A stretch of DNA of 14,649 bases from DAMCAP01 sp964370205 (GCA_964370205.1 CAYJIK010000048.1:1-14649); one strand, 5' to 3'. Shown: positions 7,230-13,745, numbered from the stretch's first letter. The notes: generated by a model from the sequence alone, not told the origin. A program made the numbers and translations.

Positions 7230-8258
7230 TTGTTTTACAACACAAGCGTCAAAGAGGTCTACGGCGAAAACTTTGTAAAGGGCATTGTGTTGGATAAAGA
7301 AGGCACAGAAGTAAACCTGTCCGAAGAGGACGGCATAGGTGTGTTTGTCTTTGCGGGTTATGTCCCGGCGAGCGGTAACTTTGCCGATATAGTCGCCCTA
7401 AACGAGCAGAAATACATCATAACCGACGAGAACCGAAAGACAAATGTGGACGGAGTTTATGCCGCCGGTGATATATGCATTAAAAATTTAAGGCAGGTTG
7501 TCACCGCTGTGTCGGACGGCGCAACAGCCGCTACTTCACTGGAAAAGCACGTAGCCGCCGAGTACGACCGTCTCTCGTTACCTAAGAGAGAGTACAACAT
7601 CCCCAAAAAGGAAGCCGCTCCCCCCACTGCAAAGACTGAAGATGACGGCTCATTTATATCAGCAGATATCAAAGAGCAGTTAGCGCCTGTGTTCGCCAAA
7701 TTCGAGTCGGACATTAAACTAAAGTATCGACTTGACGACAGAGAAATCTCAAGCGAAGTAAGCGGCTTTATGTCAGAATTTTCAGGGCTTAGTAAGCACA
7801 TCACCTGCCAAAAAGATGATGATCTAGCCGTTAAAGCACTGCCCTGCATCTCTATCTTTACAGGAGATGAAAGTTATAGCGGAGTATCGTTCCACGGAGT
7901 ACCGGGTGGGCATGAGTTCAACTCCTTTGTAGTGGGGCTGTACAACGCCGCTGGTCCGGGTCAGATGATATCGGAAGAAGATGCGCTTAGGATTAAAGCC
8001 ATAGACAAGAAGGTAAGCATTGATTTAGCAGTGACCCTCTCCTGCACAAACTGCCCTGAGCTTGTCATGGCGGTGGAGAGAATAGCGCTACTAAACGACA
8101 ATGTAACCCTTGACATCTACGACCTCCCCCATTTCGAAGAGCTTAAGGCAAAGCACAACATCATGAGTGTGCCTTGCATGATAGTAAACGACGAATATGT
8201 CCATTTTGGGAAGAAGAACATCGCCGAAGTGCTGGACATACTGGAAGCCCTACTGTAA
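7230..8258 (+). pseudogene. 5'-truncated TrxB-like flavoprotein with C-terminal AhpF-type thioredoxin folds
   Basis: The 342-codon reading holds only the last part of a pyridine-nucleotide-disulfide oxidoreductase. NVDGVYAAGDI (72-82) is the conserved C-terminal FAD-contact motif of thioredoxin reductases. Missing are the N-terminal FAD motif, the redox CxxC and the NAD(P)-binding motif, roughly 200 residues. After a linker (about 122-142), residues about 145-342 form two thioredoxin-like folds as in the AhpF N-terminal domain: GVPGGHEFNSFVVGLYNA (223-240) and the redox-active C272-T-N-C275 in SCTNCPELVMA. An intact protein would pass electrons from NAD(P)H through FAD to a peroxiredoxin or thioredoxin partner. 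The only available starts (for example TTG 7230) have no ribosome site, and coding-like sequence begins right after the structured segment at about 7215-7225, so an insertion or deletion likely removed the 5' end. Confidence 0.75.
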
Positions 8259-8331
8259 TCAAACGGAAGCAGAACCACCGTGAGACGCCCTCTGAAACGT
8301 CGACCACGTTCGAATCCTCAACCCCATACAA

Positions 8332-8370
8332 AAAAGAGCGACGAGAGAAAATTCTACTCGTCGCTCTTTT
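8332..8370 (+). terminator. Strong hairpin terminator after the flavoprotein remnant
   Basis: Perfect 14-bp arms AAAAGAGCGACGAG (8332-8345) and CTCGTCGCTCTTTT (8357-8370) with an 11-nt loop. A-run and T-run on the two sides mean it could work in both directions. Confidence 0.85.
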
Positions 8371-8598
8371 GCGTTGTCCATAGCGACATCAAATGATAAA
8401 CCGCAATTACGAAGTGATAAACAATCAGCAAATGCACCTAAACTTAATGTTAAGTTTGGCTCGCTAATGTTACAACACATCGCAACGGTTAATTCTTCTT
8501 AACCGTCACTTTAAACTGCTGTATGCTCAAGGGTGCAACCTAATCAAAATGTAACAAAACTAGGGTGGGACGCCCAAACTCTTGAGTCCCACAATTTC
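8371..8598. other. Intergenic region with three small inverted repeats
   Basis: No credible gene is visible. It holds AAACTTAA-TG-TTAAGTTT (8440-8457), ACGGTTAA-TTCTTC-TTAACCGT (8485-8506) and a GTGGGAC/GTCCCAC pair (8565-8571, 8586-8592) followed by AATTTCTTTT, which is weakly terminator-like. These may be regulatory palindromes ahead of the TCS2 promoter. No function can be assigned. Confidence 0.35.
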
Positions 8599-8632
8599 TT
8601 TTAATCAAATTTTAATAAAAATATGTTACAAT
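8599..8632 (+). promoter_or_regulatory. TCS2 promoter with PhoB-type tandem box
   Basis: Direct repeats TTTTAATCAAA (8599-8609) and TTTTAATAAAA (8610-8620), 11-bp period, are followed by -10 TACAAT (8627-8632). The second repeat starts 17 bp before the -10, the same as at the two downstream promoters. The box covers the -35 position, as PhoB boxes do. It suggests autoregulation by TCS2. Confidence 0.6.
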
Positions 8633-8662
8633 ACAGTCAAAGCAATGTAAGGGGGTTCAGAT

Positions 8663-9277
8663 ATGAGGGTATTACTTGCCGAGGATGAGCGGGATATGAA
8701 TAAAATCATCACGAAAAAACTGATGTCCGATGGGTATGCGGTCGACAGCTGTTTTGATGGGGAGACCGCTCTTGATTATATAGTAAGCACCGATTATGAC
8801 GTTATTATACTTGATGTCATGATGCCGAAGATGGATGGCTTTACGGTGCTTGAAAGTATGCGTATGAAGTGTATAGAAACGCCTGTGATATTTCTAACAG
8901 CGAGAGACGCTGTGTCGGACAGGGTGAAAGGCCTTGATCTTGGGGCGAACGACTACCTAGTAAAGCCTTTTTCCTTTGAGGAACTTATGGCACGTATTCG
9001 TGTTATGACAAGATTGCAATCGGGTAAGCCAACCAACGTTCTGACTGTTGCTGACCTGACGCTTGATATCAGCTCGCACGTTGTAAAACGTGGTGGAAAC
9101 GTGATAGCGCTTTCTGCGAAGGAGTACGCAATTTTGAAGTATATGATGTACAATGTCGACATTGTGCTGTCTAGGGAGAAAATCGAAAATCACATCTGGA
9201 ACTACGACTATGAGGGCGGTACAAATGTGGTGGACGTGTATATAAGGTATCTCCGAAAGAAGATTGACAGCGACTAA
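8663..9277 (+). CDS. OmpR-family response regulator of TCS2, truncated by an in-frame TAA
   Basis: The receiver domain is complete: E7/D8, phospho-acceptor D51 in IILDVMMPKMDG, T79 in FLTARDA and K101 in DYLVKPFSF. A winged-helix DNA-binding domain follows (about 125-204), including the recognition-helix region VVDVYIRYLRKKID. TAA 9275-9277 ends the frame at 204 residues. The same frame continues without another stop as DVKLIHTVRGSGYVLREGI to TGA 9335-9337, which is the normal C-terminal wing of the family and overlaps the kinase ATG at 9334. So the ancestral gene was about 224 residues and ran 8663-9337. The TAA is most simply a point mutation or sequencing error in a Tyr codon. Loss of the wing hairpin would impair DNA binding. 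ATG 8663 has AAGGGGG upstream. Confidence 0.9.
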   Translation: MRVLLAEDERDMNKIITKKLMSDGYAVDSCFDGETALDYIVSTDYDVIILDVMMPKMDGFTVLESMRMKCIETPVIFLTARDAVSDRVKGLDLGANDYLVKPFSFEELMARIRVMTRLQSGKPTNVLTVADLTLDISSHVVKRGGNVIALSAKEYAILKYMMYNVDIVLSREKIENHIWNYDYEGGTNVVDVYIRYLRKKIDSD

Positions 9278-9333
9278 GACGTAAAGCTTATACACACCGT
9301 TCGTGGCAGTGGGTATGTGCTTAGGGAGGGAAT

Positions 9334-10686
9334 ATGAAAAGAGTATCTGCAAAGATAAGACTCACCCTGTTCACCACCCTACTGATGACGATAATGGCAG
9401 GTGTTTTAATTGCGTTGATGTTCTCTATCAGTGGTGAAATTGTTATGGCTAACAGCATATCACAGCTCACCGCTGTAGTGGACGACAATTCGGGTGAACT
9501 TGAATATGACGACGGCAAACTTGACACCGACGATATAGATTTCTTTATGAAAGGCGTGTACACGCTTTTGTACACCGAAGAAGGCGAGTATTTGGCAGGG
9601 AATTTCCCCGAAGAAGGGGTATCTGAGCCTCCGTTTCGTGATAAGCAAACCACCGAGTACACTTTTGACGACACACTTTATTATATCTACGACAGGCTGT
9701 CAAAGGTGGAGGACTCTCGCTCACTTGTGTGGGTGCGTGGAGTGATTGCGGTGGACGAAGTCGCAGGTGCTACAAACAGTATTTTGCAGATTGCGCTGTT
9801 TTCATTGCCGTTTTTTGTGCTTTTCGGTGCTCTGGGATGCTACTTTATCGCAAAGAGCACGTTTCGGCCCATAGACAAAATTGTGAAGACGGCGGAGGAG
9901 ATAAGCGAGAGCGAAAACCTTGCCTTGCGTATCGACCTGCAAAACGGCAGCCCCGAAATACGTAAGCTTTCCGATACCTTTGATAAAATGTTTGAGCGTT
10001 TAGAGGGCGCATTTGAGGCAGAGAAGCAGTTCACCTCCGACGTTTCCCACGAGCTCAGAACGCCGACCGCTGTTATATTGGCGCAGTGCGAGTACGCAAT
10101 CGGCGAAAACATCACAGCAGCAGATAAAGAAGAAGCGCTTGAAACAGTACGGCGGCAGGCGCAAAAGATGTCAAACCTCATTTCCGATCTTTTAAACCTC
10201 ATCCGCATGGACAGAGGTTCACAAACGGTGGAACGCAGTCAAATAAATCTCAGCGACCTTGTGCGAGAGGTGTGCGAGGAACAGAAACTGATAGCTCCAC
10301 CCGACCTTAAAATGACATACGAGATAGCGCCGAACATCACAGGGCTGTTTGACGGGGCGTTGATTACCAGACTACTGGAGAATTTGATCAGCAACTCGTT
10401 TCGTTACAGGAGAGAAAACGGAAGTAGCCATGTCACATTGAGTAGTACTGACGATGAAATTGTCCTGTCGGTGAAAGATGACGGCATAGGCATAGCAAGG
10501 GAGCATCAGGAGAAGATATGGAACAGGTTTTACCAAGTGGACAGTTCACGCACCGCAAGCCAACACGGAAGCATGGGGTTGGGGCTGTCGATGGTGGCGC
10601 AGATTGCAAAACTCCACGATGCAAAAACCACACTTGAGAGCGAACCGAACAAAGGTAGTGTGTTCACGGTGAAATTCCCCGGATAG
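9334..10686 (+). CDS. Sensor histidine kinase of TCS2
   Basis: A 450-residue membrane kinase. TM helix about 9-32, an acidic extracytoplasmic sensor (about 35-145, rich in Asp and Glu), TM helix about 150-173, HAMP domain about 174-227, H-box FTSDVSHELRTPTAVI with His239, N-box LLENLISNSFRYR (347-359), G1 box KDDGIGIA (381-388), F box WNRFYQVD and G2 box GSMGLGLSMV (412-421). All catalytic motifs are intact. ATG 9334 overlaps the TGA that would end the full-length regulator reading (ATATGA), with GGGAGGG just upstream, so the pair was built for coupled translation. The dense acidic residues in the sensor domain could bind cations or cationic peptides, which is speculation. Confidence 0.95.
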   Translation: MKRVSAKIRLTLFTTLLMTIMAGVLIALMFSISGEIVMANSISQLTAVVDDNSGELEYDDGKLDTDDIDFFMKGVYTLLYTEEGEYLAGNFPEEGVSEPPFRDKQTTEYTFDDTLYYIYDRLSKVEDSRSLVWVRGVIAVDEVAGATNSILQIALFSLPFFVLFGALGCYFIAKSTFRPIDKIVKTAEEISESENLALRIDLQNGSPEIRKLSDTFDKMFERLEGAFEAEKQFTSDVSHELRTPTAVILAQCEYAIGENITAADKEEALETVRRQAQKMSNLISDLLNLIRMDRGSQTVERSQINLSDLVREVCEEQKLIAPPDLKMTYEIAPNITGLFDGALITRLLENLISNSFRYRRENGSSHVTLSSTDDEIVLSVKDDGIGIAREHQEKIWNRFYQVDSSRTASQHGSMGLGLSMVAQIAKLHDAKTTLESEPNKGSVFTVKFPG

Positions 10687-10709
10687 AATTTTTAGAGTGC
10701 GCCTACACA

Positions 10710-10743
10710 CTTTAATGTTACTTTAATTTATTCGTTCTATAAT
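10710..10743 (+). promoter_or_regulatory. PhoB-type box and promoter before the small membrane protein
   Basis: CTTTAATGTTA (10710-10720) and CTTTAATTTAT (10721-10731) repeat with an 11-bp period and are followed by a perfect -10 TATAAT (10738-10743). The second repeat starts 17 bp before the -10. A predicted leader of about 80 nt precedes the gene at 10828. Confidence 0.7.
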
Positions 10744-10827
10744 TATGAAAACCGGAAGTTTGATAAGTAAAGGGGAACCGAGTTTAAAGACCTGAGTAAG
10801 GAATGACGCATAGGAAGGAGCGGTATT

Positions 10828-11064
10828 ATGACGTACAATGTAAAATTTATGCTGTTGGGTATCTTTTTGGCGGTGATGAGTGTAGGAGGGTTTGTTCTGG
10901 CGGACGAAGAAGAGATTTTCTTTATTATTGCTGTAGCTTTACCTGTGGCGGCGATATGGGCGTTTATGAAAGGCTTCTACGGAAGCGACAAAGAAGAGCC
11001 GCCGAGCGAACACAAACAGCCCTCACCGACTTTGATACCCGAACAGTCCCAAAACCCCGAATAG
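10828..11064 (+). CDS. Small two-helix membrane protein, probable TCS2 target
   Basis: A 78-residue protein with GGAAGGAG 7 nt before ATG 10828. Two hydrophobic stretches, about residues 7-25 (FMLLGIFLAVMSVGGFVLA) and 31-48 (FFIIAVALPVAAIWAFMK), are joined by the acidic turn DEEE. They are followed by a polar, Pro/Glu/Ser/Gln-rich tail of about 27 residues. This pattern predicts a hairpin in the membrane with the tail on one side. I recognise no family. It is the first gene after the TCS2 kinase and has its own TCS2-type promoter box, so a role in envelope response or in feedback on the kinase is possible but unproven. An overlapping frame from 10803 lacks a comparable ribosome site and was discarded. 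Confidence 0.75.
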   Translation: MTYNVKFMLLGIFLAVMSVGGFVLADEEEIFFIIAVALPVAAIWAFMKGFYGSDKEEPPSEHKQPSPTLIPEQSQNPE

Positions 11065-11090
11065 AAAAAACAGCCACAGTAAACCGACCG

Positions 11091-11124
11091 CTTTAATGTT
11101 GCTTTAACATTGGGAGTGTAAAAT
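11091..11124 (+). promoter_or_regulatory. PhoB-type box and promoter before the PepSY gene
   Basis: CTTTAATGTTG (11091-11101) and CTTTAACATTG (11102-11112) are followed by -10 TAAAAT (11119-11124). The second repeat starts 17 bp before the -10, identical to the two other TCS2-type promoters. Predicted leader about 38 nt. Confidence 0.7.
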
Positions 11125-11168
11125 CGAAACAACAAATAGATCAGAGCAAAACATGAGGAGGTATTACC

Positions 11169-12077
11169 ATGAAATCCATAAACACTTTTAAGAAGATAGG
11201 CGTTTTAGCCTGTGCGGTTCTATTGATAGTAACGCTTGTAGGCGGTGTTATGGCTATCGCAAAGCCACAACCTGCGATAGAGGTCGAGGAACAGATTGGT
11301 GGACTGACCACAACTGCCGCAAACAATTTGACGACGCAAAGTCTGACGAGTGTCGCAGACAGCTACATCAGCGAAGCAGAAGCAAAGACAATAGCGCTGA
11401 CACACGCAGGGCTTGCTGAGAGCGAAGTATCGCACATGTTCTGCAAGCTCGATTATGACGACGGTATAGCGGAATATGAAGTGGAGTTTTGGGACGGCAC
11501 AACCGAGTACGACTACGAGATAAACGCAGTCAGCGGTGATATCCGAAGCTACGACTTTGACATGGAAAGCTACGACGCAAAGCCCACCATACCCACTACA
11601 AGCACATCAGCCGATTATATAAGCGAAGCAGAAGCAAAGACAATAGCGCTGACACACGCAGGGCTTGCTGAGAGTGAAGTATCACACATGCTCTGCAAAC
11701 TCGAGTATGACGAAGGTATAGCGGAATATGAAGTGGAGTTTTGGGACGGCACAACCGAGTACGACTACGAGATAAACGCAGTCAGCGGTGATATCCGAAG
11801 CTACGACTTTGACATGGAAAGCTACGACGCAAAGCCCACCATACCCACTACAAGCACATCAGCCGATTATATAAGCGAAGCAGAAGCAAAGGCAATAGCG
11901 CTGACACACGCAGGGCTTGCTGAGAGCGAAGTCGGGCGCATTGAGTGTGAGTTTGACTTTGATGACGGCTACGCCGAATATGAGGTTGAATGGGAAGTCG
12001 GAAGAACGGAGTACGAGTATACAATAAGTGCAACTGACGGAACGATTCGGGAGCATGATGTCGAGTATGACGATTAA
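11169..12077 (+). CDS. Membrane-anchored protein with three tandem PepSY-like domains
   Basis: A 302-residue protein with GAGGAGG 7 nt before ATG 11169. The N-terminus MKSINTFKK followed by IGVLACAVLLIVTLVGGVMAI (about 11-31) is a signal peptide or signal anchor, so the rest lies outside the membrane. From residue 66 there are three copies of a PepSY-like unit (YISEAEAKTIALTHAG ... EYEVEFWDGTTEYDYEINAVSGDIRSYD), separated by Thr/Pro/Ser linkers (KPTIPTTSTSAD). Repeats are 84 residues; the third is shorter and more diverged and ends in the acidic EHDVEYDD. PepSY domains occur in inhibitors of secreted proteases and in envelope proteins next to two-component systems. Its TCS2-type promoter box makes it a likely TCS2 target, perhaps a surface protein that answers envelope stress. 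The biochemical role is unknown. Confidence 0.9.
   Translation: MKSINTFKKIGVLACAVLLIVTLVGGVMAIAKPQPAIEVEEQIGGLTTTAANNLTTQSLTSVADSYISEAEAKTIALTHAGLAESEVSHMFCKLDYDDGIAEYEVEFWDGTTEYDYEINAVSGDIRSYDFDMESYDAKPTIPTTSTSADYISEAEAKTIALTHAGLAESEVSHMLCKLEYDEGIAEYEVEFWDGTTEYDYEINAVSGDIRSYDFDMESYDAKPTIPTTSTSADYISEAEAKAIALTHAGLAESEVGRIECEFDFDDGYAEYEVEWEVGRTEYEYTISATDGTIREHDVEYDD
11364..12067 (+). repeat. 252-bp in-frame tandem repeat within the PepSY gene (2.8 copies)
   Basis: Units start at 11364, 11616 and 11868, an exact 252-bp period (84 codons). Units 1 and 2 differ at about 8 of 252 bases, all in the first 99 bases; 11463-11615 is identical to 11715-11867. Unit 3 matches only at its start and then diverges. 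The pattern points to recent duplication or gene conversion and to possible copy-number variation. Confidence 0.9.
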
Positions 12078-12102
12078 CGTTTGACATAGTCACAAAAGAG
12101 TA

Positions 12103-12148
12103 AAAGCACCTAACGTGCAAGCTGTAACAGCTTTAGTTTAGGTGCTTT
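12103..12148 (+). terminator. Hairpin after the PepSY gene, probable terminator
   Basis: Eleven-base arms AAAGCACCTAA (12103-12113) and TTAGGTGCTTT (12138-12148) enclose a second hairpin AAGCTG-TAA-CAGCTT. The following T-run is short (TTTAT), so termination may be partial. Confidence 0.6.
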
Positions 12149-12252
12149 ATGCAGTGTTCGCAGATAAAGGTGTATGTTTTTTATTTCAATTTGAAAATTA
12201 TGTATAAACCGAAAAAAGCGTGCCATACTAAAACCAAAGCGAGGTGAAAAAC

Positions 12253-12339
12253 ATGCTAAATAATAACAACAATAACAACAACAAAAACAACAACGGCAAA
12301 AACGAAAAGAACAACAAGGGCCAAGGCGACGAAAAGTAG
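12253..12339 (+). CDS. 28-residue Asn/Lys-rich mini-protein
   Basis: ATG 12253 has GAGGTG about 7 nt upstream. The frame runs 28 codons to TAG 12337-12339. Fourteen residues are Asn (MLNNNNNNNNK at the start) and the second half is mixed Lys, Glu, Gly, Gln and Asp. No hydrophobic segment or known domain is seen, and the peptide should be disordered and hydrophilic. A strong terminator begins 16 bp after the stop, so ribosome site, frame and terminator form a complete stand-alone gene that ordinary length cut-offs would miss. No function is known to me. It could also be a translated small RNA. Confidence 0.6.
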   Translation: MLNNNNNNNNKNNNGKNEKNNKGQGDEK

Positions 12340-12354
12340 AAATACGTAACGGCG

Positions 12355-12384
12355 AAAAAGTCGGGCGATAAGCCCGACTTTTTT
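12355..12384 (+). terminator. Strong intrinsic terminator after the mini-gene
   Basis: AAAAAGTCGGGC (12355-12366), loop GATAA, and GCCCGACTTTTTT (12372-12384) form a perfect GC-rich hairpin with a T-run. Confidence 0.92.
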
Positions 12385-12442
12385 GTGTTTTTCTCACTGC
12401 TTAGAAGCCGAGACTTCCCCCCGACTGTAGCCGCATAGATGA

Positions 12443-12458
12443 TATCAAATATTTGATA
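12443..12458. repeat. 16-bp perfect palindrome
   Basis: TATCAAATATTTGATA is self-complementary over 16 bases. It lies about 110 bp before the pilin promoter and could be an operator for a dimeric regulator. No regulator is identified. Confidence 0.4.
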
Positions 12459-12512
12459 GTGGAAAGGCAAAGTACTTACACAGCAAGCAGAAAGCGTTGA
12501 ATAATTTTAGGA

Positions 12513-12555
12513 CAAGATTTTTTCAAAAAGTGGTTTAGTTTTTCTGAAAATCTTG
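12513..12555 (+). other. Long AT-rich hairpin upstream of the pilin promoter
   Basis: CAAGATTTT (12513-12521) pairs with AAAATCTTG (12547-12555). After a 3-base internal mismatch an AAAAA/TTTTT inner stem extends it. Its right arm overlaps the -35 of the pilin promoter, so it may be an operator or the end of an upstream transcript. Confidence 0.4.
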
Positions 12556-12581
12556 CTTTAAGCGTAAAAGTATACTATACT
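12553..12581 (+). promoter_or_regulatory. Putative sigma-A promoter of the pilin-like gene
   Basis: -35 TTGCTT (12553-12558), 17-bp spacer and -10 TATACT (12576-12581). Predicted leader is about 57 nt before ATG 12645. Confidence 0.55.
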
Positions 12582-12644
12582 TGAATTAGAAGTAGTTTAC
12601 TTTGACGAGAACTTTTTATGCATGACGGAGAAGGAAGGGATTGT

Positions 12645-13259
12645 ATGATAAAAAGCAAGAACAAAGGTTTTACACTGGTGGAACTGATTATTGTTGTGGC
12701 TGTTATTGCGGTTTTAGCTTCGGTTTTGGCGCCGCAGTACTTACGCTATGTGGAGAGAAGTAGGGAGTCGAGTGACCTGCAAGTCGCTACAAATATTGTC
12801 CGTGCGGCGACTGTTGCAATAGCTGATCCTCAAAACAACATACCATCAGGGCATTATGTTGAGGTGCTCTGGATAACGGGAGATGAGTCAGGGGCTCACG
12901 CCGCTACAGGGCAGATAATGGTGCGCCCCGGTAATGGCTCAAGAATTTCTGTATATAATGAATCGGGTGGTGCTTTCGGTTTAAGTGCCTTACCCAGTGA
13001 CTATGATTTGCTACCTTTCGCAACTGACCTTATAGGAGTTTTGGGCGGGGAAGATCAGCGCATTCAATATGGCAATGAGCATATTGCCGATGTTGAGGAC
13101 GGCAAGTCACTGCTGGCTAACGAAGGTAACCTTGCGTTTCATATAAACACGACAACAGGCGAGGTTGCGCTTGCAAAGCTAAGAAACATCTCAAACAACG
13201 CCGAGATTGTAAACAAGTGGGTAGATCTAGGACTGCCTGCGGTTCCTGCGCCGGAATAG
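12645..13259 (+). CDS. Type IV pilin-like protein (prepilin-type N-terminus)
   Basis: The start ATG 12645 has AAGGAAGGG 6 nt upstream; an earlier in-frame ATG at 12618 has no such site. The 204-residue product begins MIKSKNKGFTLVELII, the class III prepilin signal: a short basic leader, cleavage after Gly (G|FTLVE), N-methylated Phe and Glu at +5. This runs into a hydrophobic helix (VVAVIAVLASVLAPQYL) that would assemble in a pilus or pseudopilus. The rest is a globular head with no Cys and many Gly, Asn and Asp residues, ending LGLPAVPAPE. Processing would need a prepilin peptidase encoded elsewhere. No other pilus gene is within the window, so it is a lone minor pilin or pseudopilin. The family call rests on the N-terminus. 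Confidence 0.9.
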   Translation: MIKSKNKGFTLVELIIVVAVIAVLASVLAPQYLRYVERSRESSDLQVATNIVRAATVAIADPQNNIPSGHYVEVLWITGDESGAHAATGQIMVRPGNGSRISVYNESGGAFGLSALPSDYDLLPFATDLIGVLGGEDQRIQYGNEHIADVEDGKSLLANEGNLAFHINTTTGEVALAKLRNISNNAEIVNKWVDLGLPAVPAPE

Positions 13260-13266
13260 TATGGAG

Positions 13267-13294
13267 ACAGTTGCAACTGTTGACTTGTTAACAA
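13267..13294. repeat. Two small palindromes after the pilin gene
   Basis: ACAGTTGCAACTGT (13267-13280) and TTGTTAACAA (13285-13294) are both perfect palindromes, 4 bp apart and 8 bp after the pilin stop. There is no T-run, so neither looks like an intrinsic terminator. Confidence 0.4.
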
Positions 13295-13380
13295 ATTGCG
13301 CCGGGATATTGCATTGATTTTATTAGGAAAAAGGTGCGCCCGGGCATTTCCGATACCTGCCGCCGGACGAAGGCGAAACA

Positions 13381-13504
13381 AACAACGTCGCCGGGAGTGG
13401 CCATGTCGGTGCACTGCACCGACCAACACAAGGAAGCCGCCCCTGAGGGCGGCTTCCTTGCGTTTCTGCCCCTTGGGCAGATGGCCACTCCCGGCGACGT
13501 TGTT
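13381..13504. repeat. 124-bp palindromic element with three internal hairpins
   Basis: Perfect 24-bp arms (13381-13404 and 13481-13504; core GTCGCCGGGAGTGGCCAT) enclose three perfect hairpins. These are GTCGGTGCA-C-TGCACCGAC (13405-13423), a 13-bp stem AAGGAAGCCGCCC/GGGCGGCTTCCTT with a 4-nt loop (13430-13459), and CTGCCC-CTT-GGGCAG (13466-13480). It is much richer in GC than the flanks. The fold is a cloverleaf-like cruciform on either strand. No ribosome site or protein domain is seen. It resembles a MITE or a REP-like extragenic palindrome; a structured RNA is also possible. Confidence 0.7.
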
Positions 13505-13710
13505 CGCTCCACCTTCTCAAAGCCCAAGCACCAACCTACATTTTACGTTCCAATAACGCCCACAGTAGCGAACCCCACGAAAACACCAAACTAAGCAACC
13601 ACTCCCCAAACCTTTTTTAAAATCACCCTCAAGCAAAACCGAGCAAAACGCCGAAAATCGAAGAAAACCATAGATGTCATAGCCGTATTTTAAAAATTTG
13701 AAAAAAACTA
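13505..13710. other. AT-rich intergenic stretch with no recognised gene
   Basis: Between the palindromic element and the rplM promoter I see no credible coding frame, terminator or repeat. The last 40 bases before the -35 are A/T-rich (TTTTAAAAATTTGAAAAAAA), which could act as an UP element for the ribosomal-protein promoter. Confidence 0.4.
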
Positions 13711-13739
13711 TTGACAAACGCCTCTTCACACTCTATAAT
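13711..13739 (+). promoter_or_regulatory. Consensus sigma-A promoter of rplM-rpsI
   Basis: Perfect -35 TTGACA (13711-13716), 17-bp spacer and perfect -10 TATAAT (13734-13739). An A/T-rich tract lies directly upstream. This is the strongest promoter in the window, as expected for ribosomal protein genes. Confidence 0.93.
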
Positions 13740-13745
13740 TGGAAG

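Noticed and set aside
8285..8330. tRNA-like T-loop motif (ACGTTCGAATCC) after the flavoprotein remnant
   Set aside because: The flanking bases do not form a T-stem, and no acceptor, D or anticodon arms can be drawn on either strand.
8259..8480. Minus-strand 73-codon frame
   Set aside because: It runs through a perfect 14-bp terminator hairpin and has no ribosome site or recognisable domain.
9275..9277. Selenocysteine or pyrrolysine recoding of the regulator stop
   Set aside because: The codon is TAA, which is not used for either, and the ordinary family residue at this place is aromatic.
10803..11096. 97-codon plus-strand frame overlapping the small membrane protein
   Set aside because: Cys/Arg-rich composition and no matching ribosome site; the 10828 frame has a good one and two clean membrane segments.
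11364..12067. CRISPR array or intergenic satellite
   Set aside because: The 252-bp units are in frame, encode PepSY-like domains and have no spacers.
13139..13594. Several overlapping frames of 65-96 codons around the palindromic element
   Set aside because: They arise because the inverted repeat lacks stops in several frames; no ribosome sites, and they read through hairpins on both strands.
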